Source: Comamonas sp. JUb58
GTDB lineage: Bacteria; Pseudomonadota; Gammaproteobacteria; Burkholderiales; Burkholderiaceae_C
Reading direction: 5' to 3'
Length of the DNA stretch: 64,000 nt
Assembly (NCBI RefSeq): GCF_004364775.1
Contig: NZ_SOAL01000001.1
Coordinates: 124,001 to 188,000, forward strand
Shown here piece by piece: positions 37,521-46,689 of the stretch. Positions within the stretch are counted from its first letter, which is position 1. Each line of letters begins with the position of its first letter. The notes under the pieces are model-generated. The model was given only the letters and a program-made list of their open reading frames with translations, made no database searches and was not told the origin of the DNA. The position numbers and the translations under genes were made by a program.

Positions 37521-38881
37521 ATCCGGAATTTCGCCGCCAGCTCAGCCTGGAGCTGAGCCCTGCGCGTTTGGTGCTGATGCCCGCCATCTTGCTGATGCTG
37601 GCCATCTGCGTGTTTGTCATCGAGGGCAAGCAACCCCTGCTGTACCTGCACAAGGGCGCCCTCACCCTGGTGGGCCTGCTGGCCGCCTGCGTGGGCACTT
37701 TCACAGCGCTGTCCAGCATCAACGATGAGCTCAACGAGCGCACCTGGGACCAGCAGCGCATGAGCGCGATGTGCCCCTGGCGCATGGCCTGGGGCAAGCT
37801 GCTGGGCGGCCCCAGCTACGCCTGGTACGGCGCCCTGCTGTGCAGCGCTGCCGCCCTGCTCTGCGGCTTCTGGCTGGGCGAGCTGGCCGACACCATCCTG
37901 GTGCTGGTGCTCAGCATCGTGGGCGCCTGCGCGCTGCACTGCGCGATGATGGCCAGCCGCCTCTACAGCATGGACCCCAACAAACCCGCCACCAGCCGCA
38001 ATGTCTGGGTGCTGGTGGTGCTGGTGTTTCTGTTGCTGCAACTGGCCAGCAGCCTGGTGGTGGGGCTGGGCAGCCTGCTGGGCGGTGACGGTGGCGGCGC
38101 CTGGTGGGGTCTGCAACTGGGCTCGGGCGCACTGCTGCTGATTTTTGCCGCCGCCAGCCTTCTGCTTGGTCTGCTGGCGCTGTGGCGGGCCATGTCGATG
38201 CAGCTGTCGGTGCCGACCACGCCCTGGGCCTGGGCGCTGGGCAATGCGGCCACCGGCCTGCTGCTGGTGGGCCTGGTGCCCACGGGCACCGGCCGGGCGT
38301 TGACCGGCATGCTGCTGCTGGCACTGGCAACCTACTACGCGGCGGCGCTGGAGAGCCAGGTGCCGCAGCGCTGGCGCGCCCTGCTCTACAGCGCGCAACA
38401 CGGCCAATGGCGGCGCTTTTGGCAGAACATGCCGCTGTGGCCCATCAGCTGGTGCATGGCCTTTGCGGTGCTGCTGCCGGCCTATTTGCTGTGGAATGCC
38501 GATCCGCTGTCCAACCGCGGCCAACTGGGCCCGCTGGCCTTCATGGTGCTGCTGCATGTGCTGCGCGACTGCGGCATCTACCTGGTGTTCTCACTGCGCA
38601 AAAGCAGCCGCTCGCCGCTGGGCATGACCTTGCTGGTGGTGTTTGTGCTCAGCGCCCTGTTGCCGGCCATGTTCTGGTCGCTGGGCCTGGCGCCGCTGTT
38701 CGAGCCGCTGTTTGGCGCCTTTGACCCGCGCCTGTCGTCCAACTTTGCGCATGCACCGGCCCTGGGCTGGCTGGCCTGGGTCGGCATGCTGCTGCAGCTG
38801 GCGGTGCTCGCCGTGGTACTGGTCTGGCGCTTCAAGGCCATCACCCCACGCACGGGCAGCAACGACCTGTTTGCACTCTAG
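37517..38881 (+). CDS. ABC transporter permease (ABC-2 type)
   Basis: The 454-residue membrane protein has ten to twelve hydrophobic segments. AAGGAG sits 6 bases before the ATG at 37517, which overlaps the ATPase stop. No periplasmic binding protein gene is adjacent, as expected of an exporter. Long Leu/Ala-rich helices dominate, and the central loop contains ALYSAQHGQWRRFWQNM. I cannot name a substrate. Confidence 0.82.
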   Translation: MNPEFRRQLSLELSPARLVLMPAILLMLAICVFVIEGKQPLLYLHKGALTLVGLLAACVGTFTALSSINDELNERTWDQQRMSAMCPWRMAWGKLLGGPSYAWYGALLCSAAALLCGFWLGELADTILVLVLSIVGACALHCAMMASRLYSMDPNKPATSRNVWVLVVLVFLLLQLASSLVVGLGSLLGGDGGGAWWGLQLGSGALLLIFAAASLLLGLLALWRAMSMQLSVPTTPWAWALGNAATGLLLVGLVPTGTGRALTGMLLLALATYYAAALESQVPQRWRALLYSAQHGQWRRFWQNMPLWPISWCMAFAVLLPAYLLWNADPLSNRGQLGPLAFMVLLHVLRDCGIYLVFSLRKSSRSPLGMTLLVVFVLSALLPAMFWSLGLAPLFEPLFGAFDPRLSSNFAHAPALGWLAWVGMLLQLAVLAVVLVWRFKAITPRTGSNDLFAL

Positions 38882-39621
38882 CCAAACACCCAGGCGCCGA
38901 TCCAGGGCGCAGCCAGCACATTGAGAGCGCCGGCAATCATCATCACCAGCGAGGCGGCCACACCTTGCTGGGGACCGGCCATCTGCGCCTTGGCAACGCC
39001 CGAACCGTGGGCCGATCCGCCCAGCATGGCCCCCGCTGCCACCCGGCTGCGCAGCCGGGGCAAGAGACGCAGTACCAGGCCACCAATCAGCATGCCGGTC
39101 ACCCCGGTGAGCAGCACAAACAAGGCAGCCAGGTCCAGCGGGCCACCGATGGCACGCTCGGCCTCCACCGCAAAGGGCGTGGTCACCGAGCGCATCGCTA
39201 GCCCTTTTTGCAGCAAGGGCGACAGGCCCAGCCAGCGCGCCAGCCACACCGACGTCAGGATGGACACCGTGCTGGCCACCAGCACGCCGGCCAAAATCGA
39301 CATCCAGTGCTTGCGCACCATCTGGCGGTAGTCATACAGCGGCAGCGCAAAGGCGACGGTCGTCGGCCCCAGCAGCCACACCAGCCAGTGGGTATGGGTG
39401 CGGTAGTCCTCGTAGCCAATGCCCAGCAACAGCAGTGCGGCCACCAGCACCAGAGGCGTGCCGATGATGGGCATCAGCAGCGTGTGCGGATAGCGCCGGT
39501 ACAGCCGCTTGTTGAGGTAGTAGCACAGCAGGGTCAGCAGCAGTGACAGCAGCGCGGCGCTGCCATGGCTCAGCGGCCACAGCGGTAACCACGCGGTCGA
39601 GAGGACAGGCGCGGCAGTCAT
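38878..39621 (-). CDS. LrgB/CidB (YohK)-family membrane protein
   Basis: The 247-residue protein has about eight hydrophobic helices and the LrgB signature HWLVWLLGPTTVAFALPLYDYRQMVRKHW and KGLAMRSVTTPFAVEAERAIGGPLDLAALFVLLTG, with SAHGSGVAKA near the end. The family is linked to holin-like control of murein hydrolases and to glycolate or pyruvate transport. The start overlaps the upstream LrgA-like stop by four bases. The gene runs toward the ABC permease and overlaps its stop by four bases tail to tail. Confidence 0.9.
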   Translation of the reverse strand: MTAAPVLSTAWLPLWPLSHGSAALLSLLLTLLCYYLNKRLYRRYPHTLLMPIIGTPLVLVAALLLLGIGYEDYRTHTHWLVWLLGPTTVAFALPLYDYRQMVRKHWMSILAGVLVASTVSILTSVWLARWLGLSPLLQKGLAMRSVTTPFAVEAERAIGGPLDLAALFVLLTGVTGMLIGGLVLRLLPRLRSRVAAGAMLGGSAHGSGVAKAQMAGPQQGVAASLVMMIAGALNVLAAPWIGAWVFG

Positions 39622-40103
39622 CGCGCCCCTCCCGCAGCGGCCTTGGCGCTACGCTGCTGGCTGCGCTTGCGCTGGGCCAGGCGCAGCTCCAGCCGGTAGA
39701 CCGCATCGACCACCAACGCGGTGGCCACCATCACACAGGCAGTGCTCAGCACAATCACCAGCACAATGCGCAGCCCCTGGCTGCGTACCAGGTCGCCATA
39801 GTTGACGACCACCAGCATCGCCGGGATGAAGAACAGCAGCATGTCCGACAGCAGCCAGCGCGTGCCCTGTGCCAGCCAGCGGCCGGGCACGGCGCGGCTA
39901 AACAGTCCCAGCGCCAGTGCAGCAAAGCCAATCAGGCCCGCCGGCGTACGCCAGCCCATATGGCTGCGCAGTGCCTCGGCCGCCAGCCAGATGGCGCAGA
40001 GCAGCGCCACCTGCCACAGCGTGCCTGCCGCCTGGCGGACCTGCCGGGGCAGCCCCATGCCTGCGGATCTGCCCTCGCCCGCCACCCTGTTATCGCTTGT
40101 CAT
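39618..40103 (-). CDS. LrgA/CidA-family holin-like protein
   Basis: The 161-residue membrane protein has four helices. RTPAGLIGFAALALGLF and LLSDMLLFFIPAMLVVVNYGDLVRSQGLRIVLVIVLSTACVMVATALVVDAVYRLE are the CidA/LrgA pattern. It is co-transcribed with the LrgB-like gene and divergent from a LysR gene, matching the known CidR-CidAB arrangement. The N-terminus is longer than usual by about 20 residues; an ATG at codon 16 is also possible. Confidence 0.88.
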   Translation of the reverse strand: MTSDNRVAGEGRSAGMGLPRQVRQAAGTLWQVALLCAIWLAAEALRSHMGWRTPAGLIGFAALALGLFSRAVPGRWLAQGTRWLLSDMLLFFIPAMLVVVNYGDLVRSQGLRIVLVIVLSTACVMVATALVVDAVYRLELRLAQRKRSQQRSAKAAAGGAR

Positions 40104-40257
40104 GCCGTCCTCAGTCTGGCCCTTGGGCCAGTGGCAGTGGCGGCGGTGCGGCCCCTTGCCTCACCATGCTGCACTGCACAAAACGTATTGTAAAAATGGC
40201 ATGACCATTCGTAAAATGACTTATTTTTATAAATTCCATTCCATATAGGAATTCACC

Positions 40258-41142
40258 ATGGACCTGCGAGCGCTGCGCTACTTTGTCGAGGTGGTCAACC
40301 GCAATAGCTTCACCCGCGCGGCGGAGGCGCTGTATGTCACCCAGCCCACCATCAGCAAGATGGTGAAGGCTCTGGAAGACGAGCTGGGCGGCCCGCTGCT
40401 GCTGCGCGAAGGCCGCAAGCTGCAGCTGACCGATGCCGGGCGCGTGGTATTTGAGCGCGGCCAGACGCTGCTGCAAGAGGCCAGCCGCCTGCGCCAGGAA
40501 GTGGCCGAGGTGGATGGCATCGCGCGCGGCACGCTCAGCGTGGGCGTGTCCCCCACCACGGGCCACTACATGGCGCCCATCTTTGCGCAGTACCGCAAAC
40601 TCTATCCTGGCGTGCAGCTGCAGCTGCATGAGCGCGGCGCCCGGGCGCTGGAACAAGCGGTGGCAGAGGGCGAGATTGATGTGGCCATGGGCCTGTTGCG
40701 TGCGGGCAGCCCCTTGGCCAGCCTGCGCATACACACCCACCATACCGTGGCCGTTTTTGCCCATGCGCGCGCGCCCCAGGGGCAAAGCCAGGTGCGCTGG
40801 CAGGAGCTGGCTGCCCTGCCCTTTGTGATGTACGAGAGCGACTTTGCGCTGTACGAAGGCGTGCAGAGCTGCTGCGCGCAGGCGGGCTTTGAGCCGCAGA
40901 TCGCGCTGCAAAGCCGTTACTGGGATTTGATTGGCGACCTGGTCGCCGCCGATGCCGGCATTGCCATCATGTTCGACCATGTGGCCAGCCGCTTTGACCC
41001 GGTCCAGGTGCGCTGCCTGCCCGTGGTCGATCCCACCCTGAGCCATGATTTTGGCCTCACCTGGCGGCCTCAGAACCTGTCCAAGGCCGCCAGCGCCTGG
41101 CTGGCGCTATGCCAGGCGCGCTATCCGCAGGCCCGGGCATAA
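40258..41142 (+). CDS. LysR-family regulator, probably of the lrgAB/cidAB pair
   Basis: The 294-residue protein has an N-terminal helix-turn-helix (MDLRALRYFVEVVNRNSFTRAAEALYVTQPTISKMVKALEDELGGPLLLREGRKLQLTDAG) and a LysR substrate-binding domain (GTLSVGVSPTTGHYMAPIFAQYRKLYPGVQL). It is divergent from the LrgA-like gene with 154 bases between starts. The region is AT-rich close to the start (ATTCCATTCCATATAGGAATTCACC), and AGGAATTC provides the ribosome site. A CidR-like role is inference from position. Confidence 0.9.
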   Translation: MDLRALRYFVEVVNRNSFTRAAEALYVTQPTISKMVKALEDELGGPLLLREGRKLQLTDAGRVVFERGQTLLQEASRLRQEVAEVDGIARGTLSVGVSPTTGHYMAPIFAQYRKLYPGVQLQLHERGARALEQAVAEGEIDVAMGLLRAGSPLASLRIHTHHTVAVFAHARAPQGQSQVRWQELAALPFVMYESDFALYEGVQSCCAQAGFEPQIALQSRYWDLIGDLVAADAGIAIMFDHVASRFDPVQVRCLPVVDPTLSHDFGLTWRPQNLSKAASAWLALCQARYPQARA

Positions 41143-41152
41143 ACCCAAGGCC

Positions 41153-41722
41153 TCAGACCTGGGGCATAAAGCCGTCTTGCCGGCCTGGGTCAGCTGCGCT
41201 GATGCGCGCTGCAGGTGCGGGGCTGCTGGCAGCGGCCACCGGTGCCGCCTCAGGCACCTTGGCCGGTTGGCGCAGCGGGTGGAAGTTCAGCAGCTGGGTG
41301 GCCATCATGGTCTCGACCATGAAACAGCACAGCGCCGAGACAAAGCTGACCACGCCCATGCCAAAGCTGAACATGGCGGCCAGCGACCAGCTGGTGGCGT
41401 CGATCTCGGTCTTGGTGGTCTGGCCGACGAAGAGCAGGATGATGGTCAGCGCAATCAAGGCGCCACACAGCGTCAGCAGGCCGATGCAGAGGTTGGCCAG
41501 GCGCCCGCGCCGGCGCAGAAAGTTCAGCTCCAGCAGGGAGCGCTGCACATAGTCCTCGTCCTTGGAGGCCATCATGCGGTCTTCCAGCACGCGGCCCCGG
41601 TCGATGATGCGCGCCAGCCGGCCGGCGACGGCGCCGATCATGCCCGCCACACCGGTGAGAAAGAAAACGGGAGCCACAGCCAGCTGGATGCTGTGGGTGA
41701 TGTTGCTGACGTCGATGGACAT
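41153..41722 (-). CDS. DUF2721 membrane protein
   Basis: The 189-residue protein has three helices. The core ITHSIQLAVAPVFFLTGVAGMIGAVAGRLARIIDRGRVLEDR, with the following NFLRRRGRLANLCIGLLTLCGALIALTIILLFVGQ, is the DUF2721 pattern. I chose the ATG at 41722 because it fits the family start. The open frame extends further upstream through a MITE-like element to 41866, which would be an artefact. Function unknown. Confidence 0.88.
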   Translation of the reverse strand: MSIDVSNITHSIQLAVAPVFFLTGVAGMIGAVAGRLARIIDRGRVLEDRMMASKDEDYVQRSLLELNFLRRRGRLANLCIGLLTLCGALIALTIILLFVGQTTKTEIDATSWSLAAMFSFGMGVVSFVSALCCFMVETMMATQLLNFHPLRQPAKVPEAAPVAAASSPAPAARISAADPGRQDGFMPQV

Positions 41723-41766
41723 GGTGTTGGTGCAGAGATGGTGGACAAACTGCGCTGCAGCACACG

Positions 41767-41935
41767 CTAGGGACCCTCTGCAAAACTCCCTGCCGTGGTC
41801 TGAACGCGGTCTCGGGCGATCCGCTGCGTTGTCTTCCTTGTCAATAGCTACGGCTATTGACTGCAAAAGACGCCTTGCGTCTCATCCCGATCCGCGTCCA
41901 TCCCGCTTGGCGAGGATTTTGCAGAGCATCCCTAG
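41767..41935. mobile_element. MITE-like non-autonomous element with IS5-type terminal inverted repeats
   Basis: Inverted repeats GGACCCTCTGCAAAACTCC (41771-41789) and, reading inward from the other end, GGATGCTCTGCAAAATCC (41931-41914) flank about 125 bases without a gene. Both ends abut CTAG (41767-41770 and 41932-41935), a likely target duplication. An internal palindrome CAATAGCTACGGCTATTG lies at about 41851. The TCTGCAAAA ends are those of IS5-group transposons. No transposase is present, so it must be mobilised in trans. Confidence 0.65.
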
Positions 41936-42080
41936 TGCAGGCTGCGACGCCTGCGATGAACACTGCAAAATTCAAGCCAACATTCTCGCACCAAATAGGT
42001 GCAAACCCTAATACCTTTTTTGCCCTGTTTCTGGGCTGATTTGAAGCAAATTGTGTGCTTCCCAGTGCAGAGACCGGCGT

Positions 42081-42296
42081 TCAGTAGTGCGGCGGCAGCT
42101 CGTCGCGTGCACCTGGCGCAACACCTCCGGTCTCGGGCATGCGCTGCTGCAGGTCCTTGACCAGGTGCAGCAGGCGGTCGATCTGCTGCTGTTGCTTGTA
42201 GATCGTCAGGTTGAGCTCTTCGAGCAGGTCATCGGCATAGGCTGCCTTGATCTCCAAGGCTTCAAGGCGCTGCTGCAGGGGTTCGAGGGTGGACAT
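42081..42296 (-). CDS. slyX: SlyX-family protein
   Basis: The 71-residue protein is predicted as one long coiled coil, LEPLQQRLEALEIKAAYADDLLEELNLTIYKQQQQIDRLLHLVKDLQQRM, followed by a short Pro-rich tail ending DELPPHY, the SlyX hallmark. The biochemical role is unknown. It stands between an element-bearing intergenic region and an aminotransferase terminator. Confidence 0.9.
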   Translation of the reverse strand: MSTLEPLQQRLEALEIKAAYADDLLEELNLTIYKQQQQIDRLLHLVKDLQQRMPETGGVAPGARDELPPHY

Positions 42297-42326
42297 GGCG
42301 GCTCCTGGCTAAAAACGGGGCGGGCG

Positions 42327-42370
42327 AGTAAAAGAATAACGCCGGCATGTGACAGCGCACATGCCGGCGT
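42327..42370 (-). terminator. Terminator after the PLP aminotransferase gene
   Basis: A 13-base-pair stem ACGCCGGCATGTG/CACATGCCGGCGT (42370-42339) with a short loop, then TTATTCTTTTA on the minus strand. It lies 20 bases past the stop at 42390. Confidence 0.85.
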
Positions 42371-42389
42371 CCCAGGTGGGTGGGAGTGC

Positions 42390-43586
42390 TTACAGCGCCT
42401 TGGCCAGGCGGGCAATGCCCTCTTCGATACGTGCAATATCAGCGGTGGCAAAGGACAGGCGCAGGGTCGAGGTATCGGGGTTCTGGGCAAAGAATGGCGT
42501 GCCGGGCACAAAGGCCACGCCCTGCTCGATGGCGCGCTTGGCCAGCGCATTGCCGTCCGTCTCCTGGCCCCGGGCGCCCGTCAGCTGCACCCAGATGAAC
42601 ATGCCGCCCAGCGGCTGCACAAAGCGCACTGCATCGCCCAGCTGGCTGCGCAGGCCGTCGCCCATCGCCTTGCTGCGCGCCGCGTAGGTCGTGCGCACGC
42701 GGTCCAGGGTGGCGGGCATGCGGCCGGCCTTCAGGTACTGGGCGGCGGTGGCCTGGCTGAAGGTGCTGGTATGGGCATCGCTGAACTGCTTGCACATGAC
42801 GCACTTGCCCAGCAGCTCAGCCGGTGCAATCAGCCAACCCAGGCGCAGACCAGGGCTGAGCACCTTGCTCATGCTGCCGCAGTGGGCCAGGTAGTCGCGG
42901 CTGCCGGGCACGCTGTCCGACAGCGCCAGCATGCTGGGCGGTGGCGGTGCATCAAAGTACAGGTCGCCATAGGGGTCGTCCTCAACCACCAAAGTCTGGT
43001 GGCGCACGGCCATTTCCAGAATCTGGCGGCGGCGCTCCAGGCTCAGCAGCGCACCGCTGGGGTTGCCAAAAGTGGGGATCAGGTAGACCAGCTTGGGCTG
43101 GTGCTCGGCAATCAGTTGCTCCAGCGCTTCGGGGATGACGCCGTTCTCATCGGTAGGAGCGCTGATGACTTCGGCGCCATAGAGGCGGAAGCACTGGATG
43201 GTGGCCAGGAAGGTCGGGCCTTCGACGATCACCTTGTCACCGGGCGAGATCATGGTCTTGCCCAGCAGGTCCAGCGCCTGCTGGCTGCCGGTGGTGACGA
43301 TCAGCTGATCGGGCGTCAGCGACTGCACGCCCTTGGCCGCCATCAGGCCCACGATCTGCTCGCGGAACGGTTGGTAGCCCTCCGTTGCGCCGTACTGCAG
43401 CGCAGCGCCCGGCTCCTCTTTCAGCGCCGCATTGGCCGCTGCCTGCACACCGTCCACGTCGAACATGGCTGCATCCGGAAAGCCCCCGGCAAAACTGATG
43501 ATGCCGGGCTTGCCCAGCAGCTTGAACAGTTCACGGATGGCGGACGTCTCGACATTGTCGAGGCGGGAGGCAAAGCGCAGTGTCAT
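42390..43586 (-). CDS. PLP-dependent aminotransferase (MocR/LysN-like, class I/II)
   Basis: The 398-residue enzyme (ATG 43586, with GAGAG 8 bases upstream) has fold-type I signatures: the FAGGFPDAAMF opening, GATEGYQPFREQI, NPSGALLSLERR, VVEDDPYGDLYF (cofactor Asp about 204) and the PLP lysine K241 in HCGSMSKVLSPGLRLGW. The nearest well-known relatives are 2-aminoadipate aminotransferases and valine-pyruvate type enzymes. The specific amino acid cannot be told from sequence. Confidence 0.9.
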   Translation of the reverse strand: MTLRFASRLDNVETSAIRELFKLLGKPGIISFAGGFPDAAMFDVDGVQAAANAALKEEPGAALQYGATEGYQPFREQIVGLMAAKGVQSLTPDQLIVTTGSQQALDLLGKTMISPGDKVIVEGPTFLATIQCFRLYGAEVISAPTDENGVIPEALEQLIAEHQPKLVYLIPTFGNPSGALLSLERRRQILEMAVRHQTLVVEDDPYGDLYFDAPPPPSMLALSDSVPGSRDYLAHCGSMSKVLSPGLRLGWLIAPAELLGKCVMCKQFSDAHTSTFSQATAAQYLKAGRMPATLDRVRTTYAARSKAMGDGLRSQLGDAVRFVQPLGGMFIWVQLTGARGQETDGNALAKRAIEQGVAFVPGTPFFAQNPDTSTLRLSFATADIARIEEGIARLAKAL

Positions 43587-43749
43587 GGAGTGTTCTCTCA
43601 AATCAAAAAAGAGCAGCCCGGTCGATCGACGGGCCGCCCTGGCATTTTGCTACTTTTTACCGCCCCCATGCGTCGCTCTGGCATCGCCAGTGGCCCTCCA
43701 AATGCCTTTGCCTATCGACTATGCTTGCGCCCTAAAGGATTCTGACAAC

Positions 43750-44787
43750 ATGCGCATCGCCGCTTTCTTCATTGTTTTGGTCAAATTGCTGGCCTCGTTG
43801 CTCATGCTGCTGGGCGTGGTCTGGGCCTGTGGCGCGCTGTGGTTTCAGCTGGCACAGTCGGTCAAGTCGGGCTCGGCCCGGGGACTGCTGCTGGGGGTCT
43901 GGGTCGGGGTGGGCCTGTACTGCATCTACCTGCTGTGGCAGCAGCGCATGCCCAAGGGCCTGCTGATCTATGGGCTGCTGTTTGCCGCCATCCTTGCCTG
44001 GTGGGCCAGCATCCAGCCCTCCAACACGCGCAAATGGGCGCCCGATGTGGCCCAGCAGCTGTCGGGCACGGTCCAGGGCGACCTGGTGCAACTGCACAAT
44101 GTGCGCAATTTTGACTGGCAGACCCCCAGCAAGGCCACGGTGCGCTGGGAAGACCGCAACTACGACCTGCGCCAGCTCGTGTCGGTGGACATGAGCACCT
44201 CGTACTGGATGGGCCCGGCCATTGCCCATACCCTGGTGTCCTTCGGCTTTGAGGACGGCAAGGGCCCGCGCCGCTATCTGACCTTCTCGGTGGAGATCCG
44301 CAAGGAACAGGGCGAGCAGTTCTCGGCCGTGGGTGGCTTCTTCAAGCAGTTCGAGCAAAGCCTGGTGGCCGCCGATGAGCGCGACATCCTGCGCGTACGC
44401 AGCAATATTCGGGGAGAAGAGGTCTACCTGTACAGCGTGGCCATGCCGCGCGCTGCCATGCGCTCGCTGTTCATCGCCTATGTGGACAAGGCCAATGCGC
44501 TGGTCGAGACGCCGCAGTTCTACCACACGCTGTTTGCCAACTGCACCACCATCGTGTTCGAGATGGTGCGCCGCATTGTGCCGGGCCTGCCAATGGACTG
44601 GCGCCTGCTGGCCAGCGGCTACCTGCCCCAGTATGTGGACAGCCTGGGCGCCCTCGCCCGGCCGCATGACTTTGAGGCCATCCATGAGGCGGCCCACATC
44701 AACGCCCGCGCCAAGGCCGTGCGCCCGGGTGAGGATTTCTCGGCCGCCATCCGCCAGGGCGTGCCGCAGGTGCCACTGCAGCCCTGA
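43750..44787 (+). CDS. DUF4105 (Lnb N-terminal periplasmic domain-like) membrane protein
   Basis: The 345-residue protein begins with two or three N-terminal helices (to about residue 95). The periplasmic domain matches DUF4105: VRNFDWQTPSKATVRWEDRNYDLRQLVSVDMSTSYWMGPAIAHTLVSFGFEDGKGPRRYLTFSVEIRKEQGEQF, with the conserved YHTLFANCTTIVFEMVRR. The conserved Cys and His suggest a papain-like hydrolase, but activity is not proven. AAGGA 11 bases upstream supports the ATG at 43750. The frame opens further upstream antisense to the aminotransferase gene, which I regard as an artefact. Confidence 0.88.
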   Translation: MRIAAFFIVLVKLLASLLMLLGVVWACGALWFQLAQSVKSGSARGLLLGVWVGVGLYCIYLLWQQRMPKGLLIYGLLFAAILAWWASIQPSNTRKWAPDVAQQLSGTVQGDLVQLHNVRNFDWQTPSKATVRWEDRNYDLRQLVSVDMSTSYWMGPAIAHTLVSFGFEDGKGPRRYLTFSVEIRKEQGEQFSAVGGFFKQFEQSLVAADERDILRVRSNIRGEEVYLYSVAMPRAAMRSLFIAYVDKANALVETPQFYHTLFANCTTIVFEMVRRIVPGLPMDWRLLASGYLPQYVDSLGALARPHDFEAIHEAAHINARAKAVRPGEDFSAAIRQGVPQVPLQP

Positions 44788-44847
44788 TGCAGGGACCCAG
44801 GCTCGGGCCTTGCCAGATAATGGCAGCCGAGCCTGCAAAAAAACACG

Positions 44848-45501
44848 ATGAAAACCGCTGATATCCAACCCTTCTTCGCCACCTTGAAGGCGGCCAATCC
44901 CTCGCCCCAGACTGAGCTGGAATACACCTCGGTGTTCGAGCTGCTCGCCGCCGTGCTGCTGTCCGCCCAGGCCACCGATGTGGGGGTCAACAAGGCCACC
45001 CGCAAACTCTTCCCGTTCGCCAACACGCCCCAGGCCATCCTGGCGCTGGGGCTGGAAGGCCTGGAGGGCTATATCAAGACCATCGGCCTGTACCGCAGCA
45101 AGGCCAAGCACCTGATGGAGACCTGCCGCATTCTGGTGGAACGCCATGATGGCCAAGTGCCCGACACGCGCGAGGCGCTGGAAGCCCTGCCCGGCGTGGG
45201 CCGCAAAACCGCCAATGTGGTGCTCAATGTGGCCTTTGGCCAGCCCACCATGGCGGTGGACACCCATATCTTCCGCGTCAGCAACCGCACCGGTCTGGCG
45301 CCCGGCAAGAACCCGCTGGAAGTGGAAAAGCAGCTGATGCAGCGCGTGCCCGATGACTATGCCGTCGATTCGCACCACTGGCTGATCCTGCTGGGCCGCT
45401 ATGTCTGCCAGGCGCGCAAGCCGCGCTGCTGGGAATGCCTGGTCAGCGGCTACTGCGATTTCTCGCCCAAGACGCCGCCACCCCAAGGCGCGCTGCGCTG
45501 A
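44848..45501 (+). CDS. nth: Endonuclease III (DNA glycosylase/AP lyase)
   Basis: Base-excision repair enzyme that removes oxidised pyrimidines, 217 residues. The helix-hairpin-helix LPGVGRKTANVVL carries the catalytic Lys K120, and VDTHIFRV carries Asp D138. The [4Fe-4S] ligands are C187, C194, C197 and C203 in the pattern Cx6Cx2Cx5C, the same positions as in E. coli Nth. It converges with cobT. Confidence 0.97.
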   Translation: MKTADIQPFFATLKAANPSPQTELEYTSVFELLAAVLLSAQATDVGVNKATRKLFPFANTPQAILALGLEGLEGYIKTIGLYRSKAKHLMETCRILVERHDGQVPDTREALEALPGVGRKTANVVLNVAFGQPTMAVDTHIFRVSNRTGLAPGKNPLEVEKQLMQRVPDDYAVDSHHWLILLGRYVCQARKPRCWECLVSGYCDFSPKTPPPQGALR

Positions 45502-45516
45502 TCGCAGCGGCAGGCA

Positions 45517-46599
45517 TCAGACGTTGCTCTGGGTGCTGACCCCCGCCGATGCAAAGCTGGCCATGTCGCGCAGCATCGCGCAGGCGGACTCCAGCAGCGG
45601 CCAGGCCAGCGCCGCACCCGAGCCTTCGCCCAGGCGCAGTTGCCAGTCGAGCAGCGGCTGGGCCTGCAAGGCCGCCAGCAAGTGGCTATGGCCCGGCTCG
45701 CCCGAGCGGTGGGCATAGACGCAGCGCTCCAGCACCCCGGGCTGCAGGCGTGATGCCACCAGCACCGCAGCGCTGGTGATAAAGCCATCGACCACAATCA
45801 CACGGCGCTCCAGCGCAGCCTGCAGCACCGCGCCCACCATGGTCGCAACTTCCAGCCCGCCCATCGCTGCCAGCACGGCCAGCGGCTCCTGCACATCGGC
45901 ATGGCGCGCCAGCACCCGGCGCAGCACAGCAGCCTTGCGGGCCACGCCCTCACCACTCAAGCCCGTGCCTGCACCGGTCACCGTCTCCACATCCAGATTG
46001 CAGAGCCGTGCCAAGAGCAGCGATGCGCTGGAGGTATTGCCAATGCCCATCTCGCCCAGCAACAAGGCATTGCCAGGCAAGGCCTGCAGCAGCGCGCGGC
46101 CATTGGCAATGGCCGCTTCGCACTGCGCCATGCTCATCGCAGGGCCCAGGCTGCTGTCTTGCGTGCCGGGGGCAATCTTGCGCAGCCAGAGGCGGGGAGC
46201 GCCTGGGGGCAGCACCTCGGCATGGGGTTCAAAATCACGGGCCACGCCGCAATCGACCACATTCAGCGCCACGCCATGCTGGCGCGAGAGCACGCTTACC
46301 GCCGCGCCACCGGCCAGAAAATTACCCACCATCTGCCAGGTCACATCCGCCGGGAAGGCCGACACGCCCTGCGCCACCAGGCCATGGTCCGCCGCAAACA
46401 CCACCATCTGGGGATCGGCCAAGCGGGGCTGGGTATCGCCCAGGATGCAGGCGATGCGCAAAGCCAGCGCTTCGAGCATGCCCAGCGAGCCCAGCGGCTT
46501 GGTCTTGTTGTCCAGCAGTTGCTGCACTTGCTGGCGGAAGGCGGCATCGTCGACGGAGGCGATGTGGGGGATGAGCGGAGAGAACGAGGATTCGGACAT
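45517..46599 (-). CDS. cobT: Nicotinate-nucleotide--dimethylbenzimidazole phosphoribosyltransferase
   Basis: Activates 5,6-dimethylbenzimidazole to alpha-ribazole phosphate for the lower ligand of B12, about 360 residues from the ATG at 46599. CobT signatures are KTKPLGSLG near the N-terminus, FAADHGLVAQGVSAFPADVTWQMVGNFLAGGAAV, EMGIGNTSSASLL, TGLSGEGVARKA and the C-terminal LGEGSGAALAWPLLESA with the catalytic Glu. It is the last cobalamin gene in the minus-strand run, 149 bases after a small secreted-protein gene that has its own terminator. Confidence 0.96.
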   Translation of the reverse strand: MSESSFSPLIPHIASVDDAAFRQQVQQLLDNKTKPLGSLGMLEALALRIACILGDTQPRLADPQMVVFAADHGLVAQGVSAFPADVTWQMVGNFLAGGAAVSVLSRQHGVALNVVDCGVARDFEPHAEVLPPGAPRLWLRKIAPGTQDSSLGPAMSMAQCEAAIANGRALLQALPGNALLLGEMGIGNTSSASLLLARLCNLDVETVTGAGTGLSGEGVARKAAVLRRVLARHADVQEPLAVLAAMGGLEVATMVGAVLQAALERRVIVVDGFITSAAVLVASRLQPGVLERCVYAHRSGEPGHSHLLAALQAQPLLDWQLRLGEGSGAALAWPLLESACAMLRDMASFASAGVSTQSNV

Positions 46600-46689
46600 G
46601 ATCAAGCTAGGGAGCAGGGCAAGGCGATACGCCAAGCCGCCAGTATCGCCCTGCCCGCACAGGTTTGCAGCCCCCAGCCCGCAATCCAA

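Noticed and set aside
43605-43634. GC-rich inverted repeat followed by six Ts in the leader of the PLP aminotransferase gene
   Set aside because: The repeat has almost no loop and an offset mismatch, and no leader peptide with a matching amino-acid run is seen, so I do not call it an attenuator.
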